15,201 nt of DNA from an archaeon (GTDB lineage: Archaea > Asgardarchaeota > Hermodarchaeia > Hermodarchaeales > Hermodarchaeaceae), in contig JABXGX010000135.1 of assembly GCA_016550405.1 (NCBI GenBank), forward strand, positions 1 through 15,201. The letters are read 5' to 3'. Of this stretch, positions 7,684 through 14,872 are shown piece after piece (within the stretch, counting starts at the first letter, position 1; the number at the start of each line of letters is the position of its first letter). Below the pieces are notes generated by a model that was not told the origin of the DNA, searched no databases, and saw only the letters and a list, made by a program, of their open reading frames with translations. The position numbers were made by a program, and so were the translations under genes.

Positions 7684-10083
7684 GTGAACTTGGAAGTGCT
7701 ATCTGACCGCGTCCAACAACTTCGTGAACATAGTATCAGAACCAAGCCTTCCATATCATCCGAACGAGCTGAGCTACTCACTGACTTTTATCAAAACCAC
7801 ATTCCTAGAAATTCTCCTTTTCCCGTGGTCAGGGCTCTCGCCTTCAAGTATATCCTCGAACATAAATCGCTGTATATTGGAAACGGAGAGCTCATCGTTG
7901 GAGAACGGGGACCTGAACCAAAAGCTACACCAACCTACCCAGAACTTTGTTGCCATTCACTCAAAGATCTTGAAGTGTTGAATCAACGGGATAGGGCATC
8001 CTTTTCTGTTCATGCAAGTGTGAAGCAAGTATACAAAGAGAGAATTATACCCTTTTGGGAAGGTCGAACGATCCGGGAAAAGGTGTTCTCAGTAGTTTCA
8101 TCTGAATGGCAATCAGCCTACAAAGCAGGGGTATTCACAGAGTTCATGGATCAACGAGCACCGGGTCATGCCATCTTGGATGACAAAATCTATCACCGAG
8201 GACTCCGTGAATTCAAACAAGACATTGAAGAATCCATTTCACGGCTTGATTTTAATAAGGATTTCGAAGCTCTATCGAAGAAAAACGAACTTCAGGGTAT
8301 GGCTATCACCATTGATGCCATAATTCGCTTTGCCAAGCGCTATTCTGATTATGCTAGAAATCTTGCTCAAAAAGAGAAAGATCCTCAGCGGAAAAAAGAA
8401 CTCGAAAAAATCGCTGAAGTCTGTGCTCGCGTGCCTGCTCATGCACCACGTGATTTTTGGGAAGCTTTGCAATCATATTGGTTCATTCATCTTGGAGTGA
8501 TTACTGAACTCAATGTATGGGATTCATTTAATCCAGGTCGCCTTGATCAGCATCTTCACCCTTTCTATGAGACGGGTTTAGCTGATGGTTCGCTTTCAGA
8601 GGAGTTTGCCCGGGAGTTGCTTCAATGTTTTTGGGTGAAATTTAATAATCAACCAGCACCACCCAAGGTGGATATTCACGTTGAACAAAGTGGCACCTAC
8701 CAAGATTTTGCCTTGATTAACGTGGGAGGAGTAACCGAAGCTGGAGAAGATGCAGTTAATGCGCTCTCTTACCTGATTCTTGATGTCTGTGAAGAAATGC
8801 GCTTAATCATGCCAAGTCTCTGTATCCAACTGAGTCACAAGAATCCTGATGCCTTTCTTCAGCGAGCCCTGAAAGTTGTGAAAGCAGGATTCGGACAACC
8901 ATCGATCTTTAACACAGACATTATCATCGAGGAGTTTCTTCGAGCTGGGAAATCATTAGAAGATGCACGGAATGGCGGACCCAGTGGATGTGTCACAATC
9001 AGTGCTTTTGGGAAAGAAAGTTGTATCCTGACAGGGTATTGTAATTGGCCAAAGATTTTCGAACTCGCCTTGAATAACGGAATTGACCCCAAGACAGGAA
9101 ACCAGATTGGACTTCAAACGGGTAATCCCCATGACTTTGAAACTTTCGAAGACCTTGTTGTTGCATATCAAACGCAATTGAAGTTCTTCATTAATTTAAA
9201 AATTGAAGGGAATAATGCCATAGAAAGATTGTATGCCACTGAGATGCCTGCACCCTTTCTGTCGCTGCTATTTGATGATTGTATTTTGAAAGGAAAAGAT
9301 TACCATGATGGTGGTCCTCGTTACAATTCTACGTATATTCAAGGTGTGGGTCTGGGTACATTGACCGATTCCCTAGCGGCTGTGAAGTTTCACGTTTTTG
9401 ACCACGAAACCATTTCTTTACCTGATTTGGTTGAAGCCCTGAACAAAAATTTTGCTAGCGAAGAAGTACTCCGTCAGCGGTTATTAACCGAAGCACCAAA
9501 GTTCGGTAACGATATGGAGTATGCAGATAGCCTTGCCCGAGTGGCGTTCGACTCCTATTTTTCGCTTCTTGATAATCACCCGAATACAAAGGGTGGTGAA
9601 TATCGGGTGAATTTACTTCCCACAACTGTTCACATCTACTTTGGTCAAGTGACAGGAGCTTTACCCAATGGGCGAAGGGCTGGATATCCTCTTTCTGATG
9701 GAATCTCTCCCAGTCATGGGGCTGATACGTGTGGTCCTACTGCAGTGATCCATTCGGTGTCAAAAATCGATCATGTAAAAACCGGTGGTACACTACTGAA
9801 TCAAAAGCTTTCACCAAGTCTGTTGAAAGATGAATCTGGTCTTGCCAAGCTTGCAGCATTAGTGAAAACCTACTTCAAGCTAGGCGGCCATCATATTCAG
9901 TTTAACGTAATTGACAGAGGCACCCTTATAGAAGCTCAAAAACAACCAGAACTACATCGTGACTTAATTGTTCGAGTAGCGGGATACAGCGATTATTTCG
10001 TGGATATCGGAAAAGCGCTGCAAGATGAAATCATTTCTCGAACTACCCAGGAATCATTTGGTTCAAAGAGAGGGATTTCTTGA
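7684..10083 (+). CDS. Glycyl radical enzyme (pyruvate formate-lyase superfamily), substrate unknown
   Basis: This is an oxygen-sensitive radical enzyme. In the family, a stored glycyl radical generates a Cys thiyl radical that abstracts hydrogen from the substrate. The 799 residues match the usual length. The catalytic-cysteine loop is GGPSGCVTIS with Cys436. The C-terminal radical motif is IVRVAGYSDYFVDIGKALQD with Gly767. Typical flanking segments include APGHAILDD (159-167), LNNGIDPKTGNQIG and DGISPSHGADTCGPTA. Glycerol/propanediol dehydratases and choline lyase have Glu two residues after the Cys (GCVE); here it is Thr438, and the downstream His-Asp of glycerol dehydratase also seems absent. 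That argues against a simple diol dehydratase and leaves an alkylsuccinate-synthase-like, PflD-like or new activity open. No radical-SAM activating enzyme is encoded in the window. The GTG at 7684 gives the longest frame; a GTG at 7696, eight bases after GGTGA, is an equally good start. The gene ends with TGA TAA. Confidence 0.9.
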   Translation: MNLEVLSDRVQQLREHSIRTKPSISSERAELLTDFYQNHIPRNSPFPVVRALAFKYILEHKSLYIGNGELIVGERGPEPKATPTYPELCCHSLKDLEVLNQRDRASFSVHASVKQVYKERIIPFWEGRTIREKVFSVVSSEWQSAYKAGVFTEFMDQRAPGHAILDDKIYHRGLREFKQDIEESISRLDFNKDFEALSKKNELQGMAITIDAIIRFAKRYSDYARNLAQKEKDPQRKKELEKIAEVCARVPAHAPRDFWEALQSYWFIHLGVITELNVWDSFNPGRLDQHLHPFYETGLADGSLSEEFARELLQCFWVKFNNQPAPPKVDIHVEQSGTYQDFALINVGGVTEAGEDAVNALSYLILDVCEEMRLIMPSLCIQLSHKNPDAFLQRALKVVKAGFGQPSIFNTDIIIEEFLRAGKSLEDARNGGPSGCVTISAFGKESCILTGYCNWPKIFELALNNGIDPKTGNQIGLQTGNPHDFETFEDLVVAYQTQLKFFINLKIEGNNAIERLYATEMPAPFLSLLFDDCILKGKDYHDGGPRYNSTYIQGVGLGTLTDSLAAVKFHVFDHETISLPDLVEALNKNFASEEVLRQRLLTEAPKFGNDMEYADSLARVAFDSYFSLLDNHPNTKGGEYRVNLLPTTVHIYFGQVTGALPNGRRAGYPLSDGISPSHGADTCGPTAVIHSVSKIDHVKTGGTLLNQKLSPSLLKDESGLAKLAALVKTYFKLGGHHIQFNVIDRGTLIEAQKQPELHRDLIVRVAGYSDYFVDIGKALQDEIISRTTQESFGSKRGIS

Positions 10084-10141
10084 TAAAAGAAGGATATAGG
10101 GGCTATCTTCAAGGTAAGCAGCACTTTTAGAGGAGAAGAAG

Positions 10142-10168
10142 GTCAGGAACTCATGAGCAGTTCCTGAC
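10142..10168. terminator. Perfect 10-bp hairpin between convergent genes
   Basis: GTCAGGAACT (10142-10151) and AGTTCCTGAC (10159-10168) pair perfectly around a 7-base loop. The hairpin lies 58 bases after the glycyl radical enzyme stop and 100 bases after the end of the convergent ABC permease gene. There is no T run after it. It may stabilise the 3' end of the transcript or block read-through in both directions. The rest of 10084-10268 shows a purine-rich AGAGGAGAAGAAGG stretch before the stem and no gene. Confidence 0.5.
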
Positions 10169-10268
10169 GATGAACTGTACTGGGAAGGAATGATAGGAGT
10201 TGTAAACAACGAATTCCATTTTGTAAATTGTACCGTCCTACTCCGTGTTTATCTAATCTCTTCTTCTC

Positions 10269-11960
10269 CTAGCATTCGGGTCGTGCGAGTGCTTTGGTTC
10301 CTGTCACTAGGGTTATGCCTCCGATACTAAATAATGCGACAAGACCGATGAGGGCGAATGCAAAGGGTAAGCCAGTTCTTCCAACTGTTGTAATTATGAG
10401 GTCCCAGAAGGGTAACCCGAGGATATCACTAAACATAGAGATTAGTAAGGGGGCAATAAGGATCATCTGGACGCCCATCATTGTGATAATGACATTCATC
10501 TGGTGTTCGGGTGACTTGGTATTTTCATAGTGCGGATTCCATGCAGTGACGCCAGTAGCAAAGATGATTGAGCCACAAAGTATAGAATAGGCGTACACGA
10601 GCAGGAAGAGAAGCAGTTCAATACCTGCTGCTGCGATGATGGTTAGAACTACTGCAGGGATAATGCAGAGGGGAATGGCGATGATGAAGGCTGTTACGAG
10701 ACGTGCCTTGACAAAGCGTGATGTTCCGAATGGGGTGGTTTGGATAATCCATAGCTGGTCCTTGCTTTCCATAAAGGATGTACCGCTAAAGGTGTAGGTG
10801 CCAATAACGGCTAATCCAATTCCTCCGACCATTAAAAGCCCCATCATATCAAAGCCACCTGTTTCTCCGAGACTTGTCATTAAATGAGCCATCACAATAG
10901 GGAGAATGACCGCTAGAATAAGTCCATACGCAATTTTGGATAAGTTTGAAGCCTTGCGAAAGAAGTCTTTCATACAGGTAACAACCAGTGCGCCAAAAGA
11001 ACCAGGCGCTAGTTTTCGAATACCTCGATAGAATGCATTGTTGCCTTTCACAGTTGTAATTTGTTCTGTCCGTAAACCTATGTTGTATGTGAATATTCGG
11101 TCAGCAGTGAGTAATCCAAGACCTAAACAAGCTAGCCCGAAGACTACGAATAGTATTGTACTGACTATGAGATCGAATTGAAGAACCTGTTGAATGAGAA
11201 GGATTTGTTCTGGTGAGAAGTGGATAGGGCTGAAGAGAATTGTGAGCCAACTGATAATATCTGCTGGCCAGGTGAATGGAAATAGGAGGAAGATGTTCAT
11301 GCCTAGCAGGAGGCTCATTTGTTGGCTGTAGAACATGATTCCGTAAATGGGAATGATGGACACTATCGCAAAGAGGATGGCAAGGCCATTCGCAATATCC
11401 TTTCCTCTTGCCGACTCACCTAGCTTTGCTTGAATCGCGGCTGTGATTAGGTTGGAAAGCCAGATGGTAGCCAGAATCATTGCGATGAGAACGAGATAGA
11501 TGAGAAGTTGACCTACTAAAACCACTTCAAAGGCTAGGAACAAGACCGCTAGAAATGGTGGTGCAATATACAGGACGAGGAGTGTATAGAGGGGAACCGT
11601 CCCAAGGAAAGATCCAGTAAGGATGTCTCTGGTTTTGACGTTGTGCGAAAGGAAGATTTCCCACTGACCAATTCTAAGTTCTTGCAGAGCTCGTGAAAGT
11701 GGGATGACTAAGAGGATAATCCAAATGAAAAACATCACTGAGCGCATCAGTCCGGGTAGAAAGCTACTGAATAAAAATTGGAGTAGTTCGACTGGTATCA
11801 TCAATCCAACAAGGGTTCTTACGAGGCTAGGTGCAATTAGAATGGCCCAGATGAATCCGAATATGAATAAAATGCCTATATTTCTTGTTCGGTGGTCTCG
11901 GAGAGAGACTGTGCTGACGAGGTATTCGGCTTTGGCAATGCTGAACCACTTACGTGACAT
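10269..11960 (-). CDS. ABC-2-type transporter permease (563 aa)
   Basis: This is the integral membrane subunit of an ABC exporter, paired with the ATPase encoded just upstream. There are about twelve hydrophobic segments in two halves: roughly 28-48, 67-90, 117-140, 145-170, 190-212, 220-245, 262-288, then after a central loop (AFYRGIRKLAPGSFGALVVTCMKD region, near 310-335) 343-362, 372-392, 420-450, 453-475, 490-515 and 530-552. A soluble cytoplasmic loop containing FRKASNLSK and a later SFMESKDQLWIIQTTP segment resemble ABC-2 permeases of the large fused kind. The ATG at 11960 has GGAGATGA a few bases upstream, inside the end of the ATPase gene, and the four-base gap indicates translational coupling. 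The substrate cannot be read from the sequence; lipids, peptides or drugs are typical for ABC-2 systems. Confidence 0.8.
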   Translation of the reverse strand: MSRKWFSIAKAEYLVSTVSLRDHRTRNIGILFIFGFIWAILIAPSLVRTLVGLMIPVELLQFLFSSFLPGLMRSVMFFIWIILLVIPLSRALQELRIGQWEIFLSHNVKTRDILTGSFLGTVPLYTLLVLYIAPPFLAVLFLAFEVVLVGQLLIYLVLIAMILATIWLSNLITAAIQAKLGESARGKDIANGLAILFAIVSIIPIYGIMFYSQQMSLLLGMNIFLLFPFTWPADIISWLTILFSPIHFSPEQILLIQQVLQFDLIVSTILFVVFGLACLGLGLLTADRIFTYNIGLRTEQITTVKGNNAFYRGIRKLAPGSFGALVVTCMKDFFRKASNLSKIAYGLILAVILPIVMAHLMTSLGETGGFDMMGLLMVGGIGLAVIGTYTFSGTSFMESKDQLWIIQTTPFGTSRFVKARLVTAFIIAIPLCIIPAVVLTIIAAAGIELLLFLLVYAYSILCGSIIFATGVTAWNPHYENTKSPEHQMNVIITMMGVQMILIAPLLISMFSDILGLPFWDLIITTVGRTGLPFAFALIGLVALFSIGGITLVTGTKALARPEC

Positions 11961-11964
11961 CGTT

Positions 11965-12732
11965 TCATCTCCATTTCAAGAGGGCGTCTCGGTCGACTTT
12001 ACTGCCAACGATACAGAGGTAGGCTTCCTCTAGATTCTTTGCGTTTGTAGCGTTGATGATGTCTTCGAGTGTTCCTTGGATCACAAGGGCCCCCTCAATG
12101 ATGATGCCAATGCGGTCGCATACAGCTTCTGCAAAGGAGGTTTGGTGTGTGCATATGAAAAAAGTAGTCGCGGTTTCATCAGCGAGAACCTGAATCAATT
12201 CCTTGACGACCATACTTGCGCTAGGATCCAATCGTGATGTGGGTTCATCGAGAAAAACAAGTTTCGGATTATGTAAGAGGGTTGATGCGATGAGGACCTT
12301 CTGTTTCATTCCCGAGGAATAGGATTCAATCAAATCATCTTGTCGCGATTCTAAGCCCAGCAATCCAAGGAGACTATCGATACGATGCATCAACTGTGAA
12401 CCATTCTTACCATTCAATGCTCCGATGAACTCAAGGAATTCAACTGCCGAGAGTTTCGAGTACAACCCTGGAGTTTCAGGAAGTAATCCCGTAATTTCTT
12501 TGATTTCGTTTCGTTTCTGATCGAGAGGCAACCCGCAGACAGTGGCTGTGCCACTCGATTGTTTCATGAGACCCGAGAGAATTCGCACAGTCGTGGTTTT
12601 CCCTGCGCCATTCGGTCCCAAAAAACCGAAGCGGCTTCCTTGCTGCACTTCTAAATCAAGATTACGAATGGCGTGGACGGGTCCAAAGTGTTTGTTGAGT
12701 TTGTGTGTTTTGATGGTAACGCCGTTGTTCAC
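11965..12732 (-). CDS. ABC transporter ATP-binding protein
   Basis: This is the cytoplasmic ATPase subunit that powers the adjacent permease. Counted from the GTG at 12732 (255 residues), Walker A GPNGAGKTT is at 39-47, the Q-loop region reads LLPETPGLY near 83-91 with Glu where Gln is usual, the signature YSSGMKQKV is at 138-146, Walker B LVFLDEPTSRLD is at 158-169 and the switch His of FICTHQT is His196. The D-loop region reads SRLD instead of the common SGLD. Start choice: a GTG at 12741 gives 258 residues, but GAGGTGA at 12744-12738 (perfect to the archaeal 16S tail) overlaps that codon and lies five bases before the GTG at 12732, so 12732 is preferred. It is the first gene of a two-gene operon and is divergent from the paired membrane-protein operon. 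Confidence 0.9.
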   Translation of the reverse strand: MNNGVTIKTHKLNKHFGPVHAIRNLDLEVQQGSRFGFLGPNGAGKTTTVRILSGLMKQSSGTATVCGLPLDQKRNEIKEITGLLPETPGLYSKLSAVEFLEFIGALNGKNGSQLMHRIDSLLGLLGLESRQDDLIESYSSGMKQKVLIASTLLHNPKLVFLDEPTSRLDPSASMVVKELIQVLADETATTFFICTHQTSFAEAVCDRIGIIIEGALVIQGTLEDIINATNAKNLEEAYLCIVGSKVDRDALLKWR

Positions 12733-12773
12733 GCGTTTCACCTCGGGGGAAGATTGTAAGTTCTAGCTTATTA

Positions 12774-12831
12774 ACTTTGCCTTGCAAAGTACTTTACTAA
12801 CACAAAGTATTTAAGTGTGGCAAAGTACTAC
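12774..12831. promoter_or_regulatory. Divergent control region with three CAAAGTA repeats at 18-bp spacing
   Basis: CAAAGTA occurs at 12785-12791, 12803-12809 and 12821-12827, exactly 18 bases apart. An inverted copy, ACTTTGC (12774-12780), faces the first repeat across three bases. The first repeat is also part of a perfect palindrome, AAAGTACTTT (12786-12795). A TATA-like TATTTAA (12808-12814) overlaps the second repeat and would set plus-strand transcription start near 12837, just at the GAGG site (12838-12841) of the membrane-protein gene. For the minus strand, TTAATAA near 12765-12771 could serve the ABC operon. The repeats thus sit on both core promoters, as expected for repressor sites. 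The small winged-helix protein at 14099-14425 is the obvious candidate binder; that is an inference. Confidence 0.6.
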
Positions 12832-12850
12832 TACACAGAGGCAAAGAACA

Positions 12851-13495
12851 ATGACAGACCGTATAGACCTCAAAGCTTTGGAACGCAAAGCTTACACATC
12901 CTATCATCAAGACGGCATCTTCGACATCATTCTTGGTCTTGCAATCATAACCTTTGGACTAACATTACTTCCGATGCTAGAAGAAAGCATGGTCTACCTA
13001 TGGGGAGGCATCTTCATTGTTTGGTTCATCAGCTATGGTGCGGCGAAGAAATCAATAACAGTACCACGAATGGGTTATGTCGAGTTTAGTCCAAGTCGAC
13101 GCTATCGACTGGTATTTCTGTTCTCCATCCTAGTTATTGTGAACCTGGTCATTTTCGCCATTATGGAGTCGGGGTTCTCAGCTGAGGCTGTGGTCTTTTT
13201 GAACCAGTTTGGCCTGTTGGTCATTGCAACAGTGGGTGGAGGTTTATTTGCAATGTTTGGGTGGGGCACCAAAATCTATCGCCTCCTCGGTTATGGTGTT
13301 GTAACGTTTCTTGCTTTCTCGATGGCTCACGTGTTAGTGTTGCCTATCACCTATCCTATCATCGCACTAGGGATAGCTATATCCGGATTAGGTTTTGTTT
13401 TGCTATACCAGTTCCTGCGGAGATATCCCAAAGTAAGAGAGCGGGAAGAACTGCCTGATGAATGGGAAAATGAATTAGAGGGGGATCTAAAATGA
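12851..13495 (+). CDS. Membrane protein of the YHQDG-motif family, first paralogue (214 aa)
   Basis: This is a membrane protein of unknown function, one of a tandem pair. A short charged N terminus (LKALERKAY) leads to TSYHQDGIFDIILGLAIITFG, a motif shared with its neighbour. About six membrane segments follow, at roughly 22-44, 48-65, 80-101, 107-131, 137-157 and 160-184. The loop after the second reads AAKKSITVPRMGYVEFSPSRR and is nearly identical in the paralogue. The C terminus is acidic and soluble. Proteins with this layout occur next to small winged-helix regulators in bacteria and archaea, from general knowledge, and are uncharacterised. The ATG at 12851 is preferred over an upstream in-frame GTG (12815), because GAGG lies nine bases before it and the extension would translate the operator repeats. 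Its TGA overlaps the next ATG (ATGA). Confidence 0.85.
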   Translation: MTDRIDLKALERKAYTSYHQDGIFDIILGLAIITFGLTLLPMLEESMVYLWGGIFIVWFISYGAAKKSITVPRMGYVEFSPSRRYRLVFLFSILVIVNLVIFAIMESGFSAEAVVFLNQFGLLVIATVGGGLFAMFGWGTKIYRLLGYGVVTFLAFSMAHVLVLPITYPIIALGIAISGLGFVLLYQFLRRYPKVREREELPDEWENELEGDLK

Positions 13496-14106
13496 GTAAG
13501 ACCGCTGATTTGAAATCAATTGAAAGGCAGGTCTATCTTTCCTACCATCAGGACGGATTAATTGACATCTTCGTGGGGATTTTACTTATATTTCTGGGTG
13601 TAACAATTTGGTTTTTACCAACTTTCTGGTTCTTCCTTATCAGTGGGCTTTTTGCCTTCATGTCAGCATACTATGCGGCGAAGAGATCAATCACGGTACC
13701 ACGAATGGGTTATGTGGAGTTCTCGTCAGCTCGACGACAACGGATCCAATACGTCTTCTTGGTGTTAGTTATCCTCCTCGTGTTTGGCAATATTTTAGGA
13801 ATCATTGCAATGCTATATCCGCCGTTAGGAGTGCTGATTTTTGAGTCGACCTTTACTATTTTAATAGTTGGTGCGGTTGGTGGCATCATTTTTGCGATCA
13901 TTGGCTTAGCTTCCAATATCCGACGGTTTTACGTTTATGGTGTTATCTTTCTTGGATCGGCTTTGTTCACGTTCTACTTCCCGTTAATCTTAGTCTTACC
14001 TTTACTTGCTGTTGGCGTAGTCATGACCATGTTCGGATTTGCATTGTTATACAGTTTCATTCGCAAGTATCCGAAAGAAGAACCTGGAGAGATGGAGGGT
14101 GCCTGA
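13492..14106 (+). CDS. Membrane protein of the YHQDG-motif family, second paralogue (204 aa)
   Basis: This is the tandem paralogue of the preceding gene. It shares LKSIERQVYLSYHQDGLIDI at 7-26, followed by FVGILLIFLG, then AAKRSITVPRMGYVEFSSARR near 62-82, and a matching run of about six membrane segments ending in YSFIRKYPKEEPGE. The two copies match closely in the N-terminal motif and the loop but differ in the membrane segments, so the duplication is old. The ATG overlaps the stop of the first copy by four bases, and GAGGGGGAT lies upstream, so the two are translationally coupled. Its own end overlaps the start of the regulator gene. The pair may form a heteromer in the membrane; that is an inference. 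The function is unknown. Confidence 0.85.
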   Translation: MSKTADLKSIERQVYLSYHQDGLIDIFVGILLIFLGVTIWFLPTFWFFLISGLFAFMSAYYAAKRSITVPRMGYVEFSSARRQRIQYVFLVLVILLVFGNILGIIAMLYPPLGVLIFESTFTILIVGAVGGIIFAIIGLASNIRRFYVYGVIFLGSALFTFYFPLILVLPLLAVGVVMTMFGFALLYSFIRKYPKEEPGEMEGA

Positions 14107-14425
14107 AAAGCCGGTTGATGCAAAGTTCCCAATCATTGATGACATTGACCGAGTGATTCATGAGCCTGCTAGACTGGTTATTATGTCTCATCTTTATGTC
14201 TTAGACCGTGCAGACTTCCTCTTTCTCAAGCAACAGACAGGAATGACGTGGGGGAATCTCTCGTCCCATATCACGAAACTCGAGAATGCGGGCTATGTGG
14301 AGGTCATCAAAAAATTCGTTGACCGAAAACCTTTCACACTAATTCAATTGACACAATCTGGGCGACAAGCCTTTGAGAAATATCAACAACAAATGCGGCA
14401 TATGTTCGCAGGTATCAGTGACTAA
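14099..14425 (+). CDS. Small winged-helix transcriptional regulator (108 aa)
   Basis: This is a DNA-binding regulator of the ArsR/MarR-like winged-helix kind. It opens with IDDIDRVIHEPARLVIMSHLYVL (a helix with the HEPARL start common to such regulators). A helix-turn-helix follows, LKQQTGMTWGNLSSHITKLENAGYV (about 44-68), with SSHITKLE as the recognition helix. The wing contains KKFVDRKPFTLIQLTQSGRQAF. A short C-terminal helix may aid dimerisation. The GTG at 14099, preceded by GGAGAGAT, is chosen because longer frames read into the previous gene. It overlaps the paralogue's end by eight bases and closes the operon. Position and size make it the likely regulator of the CAAAGTA sites and hence of its own operon and the ABC genes. 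No metal-binding cysteines are seen. Confidence 0.85.
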   Translation: MPEKPVDAKFPIIDDIDRVIHEPARLVIMSHLYVLDRADFLFLKQQTGMTWGNLSSHITKLENAGYVEVIKKFVDRKPFTLIQLTQSGRQAFEKYQQQMRHMFAGISD

Positions 14426-14481
14426 AAGCGTGATGGATACATCGCTGACCGTGTTTCAATATGAAGTGTCACATTTGTTTG

Positions 14482-14804
14482 TTAAGTTTCTTTTTTGGGT
14501 GCAATAATGCCAGCGATTAGTACAAGGAGTCCTGGGATGAATCCAGCAGATCGTAGCCCTAAAATACCTGTAGCGATAAGTCCGGTTCGATGAGCGAGTG
14601 GGTTGCTTCGCCATAAGAGCCAGATGATGGCGAAAATGAAGTAATATATTGTCATCAAGAAAGGTATACGCCATTCATTTCCTGGAAAAGTGATAAGAGA
14701 CGGGGGATCAAGAAGAGGATTAGGTACAGATAGCATATAATTATGATGAATTGGAGAATTGCACCAACTAGCACAAGTGTGCGTATTCTTCCTTCTTCAG
14801 CCAG
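14482..14804 (-). pseudogene. Small membrane protein gene broken by a frameshift
   Basis: Two minus-strand frames look like halves of one protein. The upstream frame (14804 to 14655) reads from a CTG as LAEEGRIRTLVLVGAIL followed by a long hydrophobic run and PRLLSLFQEMNG, then stops. The downstream frame (open until 14482) supplies NEWRIPFLMTIYYFIFAIIW, WRSNPLAHRTGLIATGILGL and a glycine-rich GLLVLIAGIIAPKKET end. That ending and the AEEGRIRTLVLVGAI opening are typical of small four-helix membrane proteins common in archaea, from general knowledge. The frame shift falls near 14655-14695. The apparent start codon is CTG directly after a TAA, with GGAG about ten bases before it, so an ATG may also have been lost. 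It could be a decayed gene or an assembly indel. Confidence 0.6.
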
Positions 14805-14872
14805 TTACACGTTTCTCCAGCTTCTACATTATATTGCCTTCATGTCAAAATTGCTTCACTACGAGGTGTAAC

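Noticed and set aside
12815..12850. An upstream GTG start for the first YHQDG membrane protein
   Set aside because: The 12 extra residues would be coded by the operator repeats and the leader; the ATG at 12851 has a GAGG site nine bases before it.
12871..12892. Two further CAAAGCTT-like copies downstream of the operator repeats
   Set aside because: They lie within codons for LKALERKAY, break the 18-bp spacing, and are not present in the paralogous gene, so they are more likely coding coincidence.
14456..14674. A 72-residue minus-strand ORF rich in Arg, His and Thr
   Set aside because: It is an out-of-frame reading of the small membrane protein, whose hydrophobic frame is clearly the coding one.
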